From contig NZ_JAFBGL010000003.1 in NCBI RefSeq assembly GCF_016811075.1, positions 186,001 through 250,000 on the forward strand: a stretch of 64,000 bases of DNA, read 5' to 3'. The first letter of the stretch is position 1; every line of letters begins with the position of its first letter. Below are positions 59,402 to 64,000 of the stretch, one piece after another. This stretch comes from Oceaniferula flava. GTDB taxonomy: Bacteria > Verrucomicrobiota > Verrucomicrobiia > Verrucomicrobiales > Akkermansiaceae. The notes beneath the pieces were generated by a model that worked only from the letters and a program-made list of their open reading frames with translations, was not told the DNA's origin and did no database searches. A program made the translations under genes and the position numbers.

Positions 59402-62400
59402 CTATTCTTCCGCGTGTTGAGGCTCGGTTTTCATGCCGAAGAGTTTGCGGAAGAAATTCTTCACGTCTTCGGTAGCGAGGTAGGCGCAGGGGATGAGGAA
59501 GAGGGTGATGAAGGTGGCAAACATGATGCCGAAGGCCAACGACACGGCCATCGGGATAAGGAACTGAGCCTGGATGGAGCGCTCGAAAATCAACGGCATT
59601 AAGCCTGCGAAGGTGGTGAGCGAGGTCAGCAGGATAGGGCGGAAGCGGGCCGATCCGGAATGGATTACGGCATCGTAGGGCGAGTCGCCCTCGCGGCGTC
59701 TGACGTTGGTGAAATCGACCATCACCAGCGAATCGTTGACCACCACACCGGTGAGTGCCAGCAAACCGAAGAAGCTGAGGAACGACGGGGTAATGTCCAT
59801 GACCACGTGACCAAAGAAAGCACCCACCGCGCCAAAGGGAATAGCTAACAGCACGAAGATCGGCTGGGTGATCGATTTGAAGGGAATGGCTAACAGCGAG
59901 AACAGCACAAAGACTAACAGTCCACCCGTGACCCAGATGCGGTTCTGGTTTTCCTTAGTTTCTGCCAAAGCTCCCTCGTATTTCCAGCTGTTGCCAGGAT
60001 GCTCGCGGACGATGTCGTCGACCATCGGGGTGAGCTTTTCCGCCAACTTGTTGATATTGACACTGCGGCTCTCGCGGTTGGTCGAAATGGTGTAAATGCG
60101 GGAGCCGTCTTTGCGCACGATCCGTGGAGGGGAGGATCCCCGGGTGATTTTGGCTACCTGGTTCATGCTGACACTGGAGCCGTTGGGAAGGCTGATACGG
60201 AGATCGTCCAGGGTGTGTAGTGATTCACGTTCCTCCTCGGGGAATCGGACCACCACCTTGACGCTGTCTTCACCGCGCTGTAGCCGCTGGGCTTCGTCGC
60301 CGTGGAATGCGCGGCGCACCTGCCGGGCGAGAAGTTCTTGGGTTAGGCCGAGCTCACGACCGTAGGGGAGCAGGGTGATTTGGAATTCGTCCTGCTCCTG
60401 CTCGATGCTCGTCCATGCGCGGCGAAGGCCTTCCTGATTGCTCAGCAGGTCTTGAATTTCTTGGGCAACTTCGGCCATCTCATTGGTATCGTGGCCACGG
60501 AGTTCGATCTCGATATCGGTGCTGTCACCCATCATACGACCGCCTGAGCTTTCGGTGCGGATGTAAAAAGATTGTGAGCCTTGAATGGTGCCTACCATCT
60601 CACGCCAGGCATCGGCGATTTCCTGGTTTTTTGGTCCAGGGTGTTTGCGTTTACTCGGCGGAGTGATTTCCACCAGCACATAACCTTCACGCTCATCGGT
60701 GCCGTTGCGGGTCGGTTTACCACCGGTGGTGGTCATGATGTTGCCAATCAAGGTCGGGCCGTCATCACCATCGGTGAAGATTTTCCTCAGGTCGTAGGCT
60801 GCCTGCTCGATGCGCTTCACTTGCTCATCTGTCTGCTCGAAGGCACTGCCTTCTTCCATGCGCAGGCGGGCGCTGATGTAATAGCGATCGACCGATGGGA
60901 TGGACTCAAAACCCATCACCCCGCTGGCGACAAAGCCAACGCAGCCAAAGGCCACGGCCAGGAAAATCGACAAGGTGATGTAGCGATAGAGCACTGCCTT
61001 GGCTAACATCGGCTGATAGATGCTCTCGATGAACCAGTCCAGACCGGCGGAAGCTCCGCGTTGAATTCGCGTAATTACGCCATTGCCGGTGCGGTTGATT
61101 TTGATGTGTCGGAGGTGACAGGGCAGGATGAACTTGGACTCGATCAGTGAGAACAGCAGCACGGGGATGACCACGTAGGGGATCTGCTTGGCTAGCTCTC
61201 CCAGCCAGCCATCGAAGAAGGCGAGGGGAATGAAGGCTACGACGGTGGTGAGCACCCCGAAGGTGACCGGCACCGCAATTTCCTTCGCTCCGGTGACTGT
61301 CGCCTCGAGCGGGGCCATGCCGAGCTTCAGTTTGGAATAGATGTGTTCACTGGTGACAATAGCATCATCCACCACAATACCGAGCACGATGATGAAGCCG
61401 AAGATGCTCATGATGTTAGCGGTGACATCCATGGCAGGCATGAAGATCAGGCCACCGGCGAAACTGATGGGGATGCCGACCACCACCCAGAAGGCGAGTG
61501 ACAAGCGAAGGAACACACCGAGCAGAATGAATACCAGGATACTGCCCTGCAGTAAGTTCCAGAAGAGAGTGGAAATGCGGCCTCGCAGGCTAACGGAATC
61601 ATCATCCCAAGTGGCCAAGGTGACTCCTTCAGGGAAGCGTGTGTGGGCGTTGTCCACGTATTCATGGACCATGTCAGAAATGGTGAGAGCGCTTTCATCG
61701 CCGAGACGTTTCACCTCGGCTAGCACGCAGCGCTTGCCATTGAGACGGGTGATTTTTTTATCTTCGTCAAAGTTGTCGCGCACATGGGCGATGTCTCCGA
61801 GGGTGATCTGGGCACCATTTTTTCGGGAAACGATGATCTTTTCAAAGGCGGTGCGATCGAGCGCCTGATTCGTCGAGCGCAGCAGCACGCGGCTGGATTT
61901 CGAGTTGATCGAACCTGCGGAGAGGTCGAGCGAGTTTTGGCGAATGGCTGCGGAGAGGTCGCTGATTTCCAAGCCGTAATCGTGAAGGGTATCACGGTTC
62001 ACCTCGATGGAGATCTCATGGTTGCGGCCGCCGATGATATCCACTTTGGAAATTCCCGGTAGCGAAGTGAGATCATCGCGGACTTGGCGGGCGGCTGTTA
62101 GGAGGTCTTTTTCCGACATGTCACCAGAGATCACCACGGAGATGACCTCCATCCAGTTGGCGGTATCTGGGATGCGCACCTGGGGGCGTTCCATCTCGTC
62201 CGGGAAGGTATTGATGCTATCGATACGCGACTCGATCTCCGCGCGGAGCTTGTCCATATCGATACCATCTTCGGTCTCGATGGTGAATTCCGCACTGTTA
62301 CGGCGGGCGTCCGAGCGGATCGCCTTGATCTCGGCGATGCCCTCCAGTGAGGACTCAATCGGCAGAATAATCTTCTGCTCCACCTCATTGGGTGTTCCGC

Positions 62401-62554
62401 CGGGAAGCGGGATATTGACTCGGATATACGACGGCTGATAGGTGGGTGTCACCTCCGTCGGGATCTTGAACATGACCGCGTAGATGCCTGCCAAGAGAAT
62501 GGCGAGCATCAGGAAATTGGAGGCGTAGCTGTTACGGGCGAACCAGCGGATCAT
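59402..62554 (-). CDS. RND-family efflux pump inner membrane subunit
   Basis: The 1050-residue protein is a complete AcrB/MexB-like RND transporter with 12 helices. N-terminal 'NSYASNFLMLAILLAGIYAVMFKIPTEVTPTY', the proton-relay helix 4 pair in 'GIVVDDAIVTSEHIYSKL', and the closing 'FGLLALTGVVVNDSLVMVDFTNVRRREG' and 'RPILLTSLTTFAGLMPLIFERSIQAQFLIPMAVSLAFGIMFATFITLFLIPCAYL' are diagnostic. It resembles the hydrophobe/amphiphile branch (HAE) rather than the metal pumps, which carry Met-rich channels. It follows the fusion protein gene (58-bp gap) and precedes the repeat block. Substrate is not predictable. Confidence 0.95.
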   Translation of the reverse strand: MIRWFARNSYASNFLMLAILLAGIYAVMFKIPTEVTPTYQPSYIRVNIPLPGGTPNEVEQKIILPIESSLEGIAEIKAIRSDARRNSAEFTIETEDGIDMDKLRAEIESRIDSINTFPDEMERPQVRIPDTANWMEVISVVISGDMSEKDLLTAARQVRDDLTSLPGISKVDIIGGRNHEISIEVNRDTLHDYGLEISDLSAAIRQNSLDLSAGSINSKSSRVLLRSTNQALDRTAFEKIIVSRKNGAQITLGDIAHVRDNFDEDKKITRLNGKRCVLAEVKRLGDESALTISDMVHEYVDNAHTRFPEGVTLATWDDDSVSLRGRISTLFWNLLQGSILVFILLGVFLRLSLAFWVVVGIPISFAGGLIFMPAMDVTANIMSIFGFIIVLGIVVDDAIVTSEHIYSKLKLGMAPLEATVTGAKEIAVPVTFGVLTTVVAFIPLAFFDGWLGELAKQIPYVVIPVLLFSLIESKFILPCHLRHIKINRTGNGVITRIQRGASAGLDWFIESIYQPMLAKAVLYRYITLSIFLAVAFGCVGFVASGVMGFESIPSVDRYYISARLRMEEGSAFEQTDEQVKRIEQAAYDLRKIFTDGDDGPTLIGNIMTTTGGKPTRNGTDEREGYVLVEITPPSKRKHPGPKNQEIADAWREMVGTIQGSQSFYIRTESSGGRMMGDSTDIEIELRGHDTNEMAEVAQEIQDLLSNQEGLRRAWTSIEQEQDEFQITLLPYGRELGLTQELLARQVRRAFHGDEAQRLQRGEDSVKVVVRFPEEERESLHTLDDLRISLPNGSSVSMNQVAKITRGSSPPRIVRKDGSRIYTISTNRESRSVNINKLAEKLTPMVDDIVREHPGNSWKYEGALAETKENQNRIWVTGGLLVFVLFSLLAIPFKSITQPIFVLLAIPFGAVGAFFGHVVMDITPSFLSFFGLLALTGVVVNDSLVMVDFTNVRRREGDSPYDAVIHSGSARFRPILLTSLTTFAGLMPLIFERSIQAQFLIPMAVSLAFGIMFATFITLFLIPCAYLATEDVKNFFRKLFGMKTEPQHAEE

Positions 62555-62612
62555 GATTTGAAGTTAAATCGGAGAATGGGTGTGAGTAATCAAGGACGAG
62601 AGCTGGTGAGCG

Positions 62613-63908
62613 TTATCGTCTGCGAGGTGGGCGGCTGGTGGGTTTGTCGATCTGGGCAGCAGCATCACTCTGAGCCTTGGAAGGGTCGGGGGTGATTTCT
62701 ACCGGAGCACCTTCTGGGGCATAGGGGAGGTGGCTGATGGCTAATTGGTCGCCGGGTTGGACGGTGTCTCGGAAAATGATGTCGTCTTGGGTCGACCAAA
62801 TAGGCTCGATATCCAGGTGGACGATCTTGCCCTCACGGATGACGATGATTTCATTGAGATCGCTGAGGTGCTCGCGTGACACGGTGTAAACGTCCTTGAG
62901 CACATGCGCGGGGATGGCTGCCCGAACCGGCTGCCCGATGTAGAGTGCTGGCGTGTCCGCCTTTAGACCAAATGGATCCTGGATGCGGGCGATGACGAAG
63001 ATCTGTCGAGAGTCGGCGTCCAGCTCACCCTCGGCGCGGATGATGCGGGCTTTCCATGACTGGCTGGTGGAGTGGGATGCCACGATTGAGGTGAGCGTGA
63101 TTTCCTTCGCCTCGGCGGAGTGTTCTGTGAGTGGTTTGTTCGGTGGGCTGTAGAACTCGAGATCGCGTGTGGTGATGGGCAGGCGGACCTCGGCGATATC
63201 GGTGGTGAAAATCTCACCCAGCGTGGTGTTCGATCCAACTTGCTGGCCAATGCCGACCGTGCGAAGTCGCACCCGACCATTATAAGGTGCTTTCACCTTG
63301 GTGCGGCTCAGGTTTCGTTCGGCACGTTCCAGAGCGGCTTGGGCAGATGTGACGTCGGCTTCGGTCTGGCGTAGCTGTGGTTTGCGCAGCACCAGATCAC
63401 TTGGCGTGTCATCGAACCCGGCGTCCTTCCAGTTTAGTAGTGCCTGTTTGGCGCGAGCCTGCTCTTGAGCGTATAATGATTCAGCCCGTGCGAGCTGTGC
63501 TTTGGCGGACTCGATTTCGGTTAAGTAGTCGGCAGTATCAATTTCCACCAGCACGTCTCCTTTTTGGAAAAAGGCACCGTCTTCGAACTTGGGAGAGATT
63601 TTCATCACACGTCCGCCTACTTGGGCAGTCAGGGCGGTGTTGTGGTGGGCGCGGATGTCACCCTGGGTGTAGACCTCCACGGTATAGTCTTCTTTTTCCA
63701 GTGGCAGGACCTTGGTTTTGATCGATGGTGCTTTGCCTGAGCGGCGGGAGCCTCCACGGTTGCCTTTGCCACGCGACGATGACTTGCTGTCCTCGGCCGT
63801 CTCATCACGGCTGAAGGCATTGGTTTTACAGCCTTTCAGAGAGTTGAAAGCCAGAAATCCGGCACCTAACACGAGCAGGGCGATAACAAGATGGATGATT
63901 TTGCGCAT
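62613..63908 (-). CDS. RND efflux membrane fusion protein
   Basis: The 431-residue periplasmic adaptor starts with a hydrophobic anchor (LVIALLVLGAGFLAFNSLKGC). It contains the lipoyl-like segment 'HNTALTAQVGGRVMKISPKFEDGAFFQKGDVLVEIDTADYLTEIESAKAQLARAESLYAQEQARAKQALL', a coiled-coil hairpin to about residue 210, and barrel motifs 'VKAPYNGRVRLRTVGIGQQVGSNTTLGEIF' and 'QPVRAAIPAHVLKDVYTVSREHL'. A Ser/Gly/Lys/Arg-rich stretch (residues 40-60) and a Pro/Arg C-terminus are unusual additions. It lies between the outer-membrane gene and the pump on the minus strand. Confidence 0.94.
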   Translation of the reverse strand: MRKIIHLVIALLVLGAGFLAFNSLKGCKTNAFSRDETAEDSKSSSRGKGNRGGSRRSGKAPSIKTKVLPLEKEDYTVEVYTQGDIRAHHNTALTAQVGGRVMKISPKFEDGAFFQKGDVLVEIDTADYLTEIESAKAQLARAESLYAQEQARAKQALLNWKDAGFDDTPSDLVLRKPQLRQTEADVTSAQAALERAERNLSRTKVKAPYNGRVRLRTVGIGQQVGSNTTLGEIFTTDIAEVRLPITTRDLEFYSPPNKPLTEHSAEAKEITLTSIVASHSTSQSWKARIIRAEGELDADSRQIFVIARIQDPFGLKADTPALYIGQPVRAAIPAHVLKDVYTVSREHLSDLNEIIVIREGKIVHLDIEPIWSTQDDIIFRDTVQPGDQLAISHLPYAPEGAPVEITPDPSKAQSDAAAQIDKPTSRPPRRR

Positions 63909-63911
63909 GTT

Positions 63912-64000
63912 TTATTTCGTGGATGATGGCTGGGTGGTGAAGTCACCTCCCAGTGCGAGATAGAGGTTGATACGGTTCTGAATTCGCTGGTTCTGCAAAT
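63912..64000 (-). CDS. Outer-membrane efflux protein (TolC/NodT family), partial
   Basis: The minus-strand frame ending at the TAA at 63912-63914 reads ...LQNQRIQNRINLYLALGGDF then TTQPSSTK. The 'NRINLYLALGGDF' ending is typical of NodT/OprM-type outer-membrane factors ('RVDLYRALGGGW'). Only the last ~28 codons are in the window. It lies 3 bp upstream of the fusion protein gene, so the operon is OMF, MFP, RND. Confidence 0.82.
   Translation of the reverse strand, partial: LQNQRIQNRINLYLALGGDFTTQPSSTK

Noticed and set aside
1-64000. Frequent GTTAG/CTAAC pentamer in genes and gaps
   Set aside because: It looks striking in a GC-leaning genome, but a rough expectation from base composition gives a similar or larger count, so there is no evidence of enrichment.

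Overview
This window looks like a piece of a Verrucomicrobiota chromosome, probably marine or aquatic. That assignment is inferred from gene content: a secreted DUF1080 protein, a GldF/GldG/DUF4340 transport set, Tat-exported M15 peptidases, CsgG-like proteins and many REP-like intergenic palindromes. No rRNA gene, tRNA gene, CRISPR array, prophage or plasmid replication gene was recognised. The window opens inside a nucleoid-associated protein gene and closes inside an outer-membrane efflux gene.

Layout. 1-551: C-terminal part of an NA37-type nucleoid-associated protein. 638-6987 (minus): four exported proteins, namely a Lon-type serine/lysine protease domain without an ATPase, an unknown protein, a CsgG-like protein and a 1122-residue protein with two CsgG-like N-terminal domains and a probable C-terminal beta-propeller. 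This is the most unusual gene set here. 7341-8977: two tandem Tat-exported M15/YcbK-like peptidases. 9115-12455: a pirin, flavin reductase, DoxX and YceI operon facing a LysR regulator. 12447-21833 (minus): sufS, a GldG/GldF-type ABC system lacking its ATPase gene, and the nucleoside salvage genes cdd, deoD, deoB and deoA. 21889-34551 (minus): respiratory complex I, nuoD to nuoN, without nuoA, nuoB or nuoC. A CRP/FNR-type palindrome lies upstream of nuoD.

34685-40007: a phosphodiester glycosidase-like protein, a CreD-like membrane protein with a partner secreted protein, a MITE-like inverted repeat and a PhoD-like phosphatase. 40155-46678 (plus): a MarR/GbsR-type regulator with two matching palindromic operators, followed by DUF2071, DCC thioredoxin-like, four small membrane proteins, an MBOAT acyltransferase and two TIGR01777 epimerase-like paralogues. 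This may be an uncharacterised envelope or lipid pathway. 46680-53389: vapBC, tatD-mnmH, a TPM-domain protein, fabG, sixA, another glycosidase-like lipoprotein and sahR. 53453-56144: metK and ahcY, the SAM/SAH cycle, with a SahR-type operator between sahR and metK. 56348-58163: a DUF1080 protein, a HAD hydrolase and a VF530 protein. 58166-59401: a REP-associated transposase between two ~370-bp direct repeats, each holding two BIME units. 59402-64000 (minus): a tripartite RND efflux system.

Three kinds of non-coding repeat stand out. (1) Elements of about 27 bp made of three 9-bp units occur between genes of one operon; six are inside the nuo operon. (2) REP/BIME hairpins carry an adjacent GTAG tetranucleotide. 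(3) A second REP family carries an adjacent GGAG and a GGACATTCCTGTCC core.
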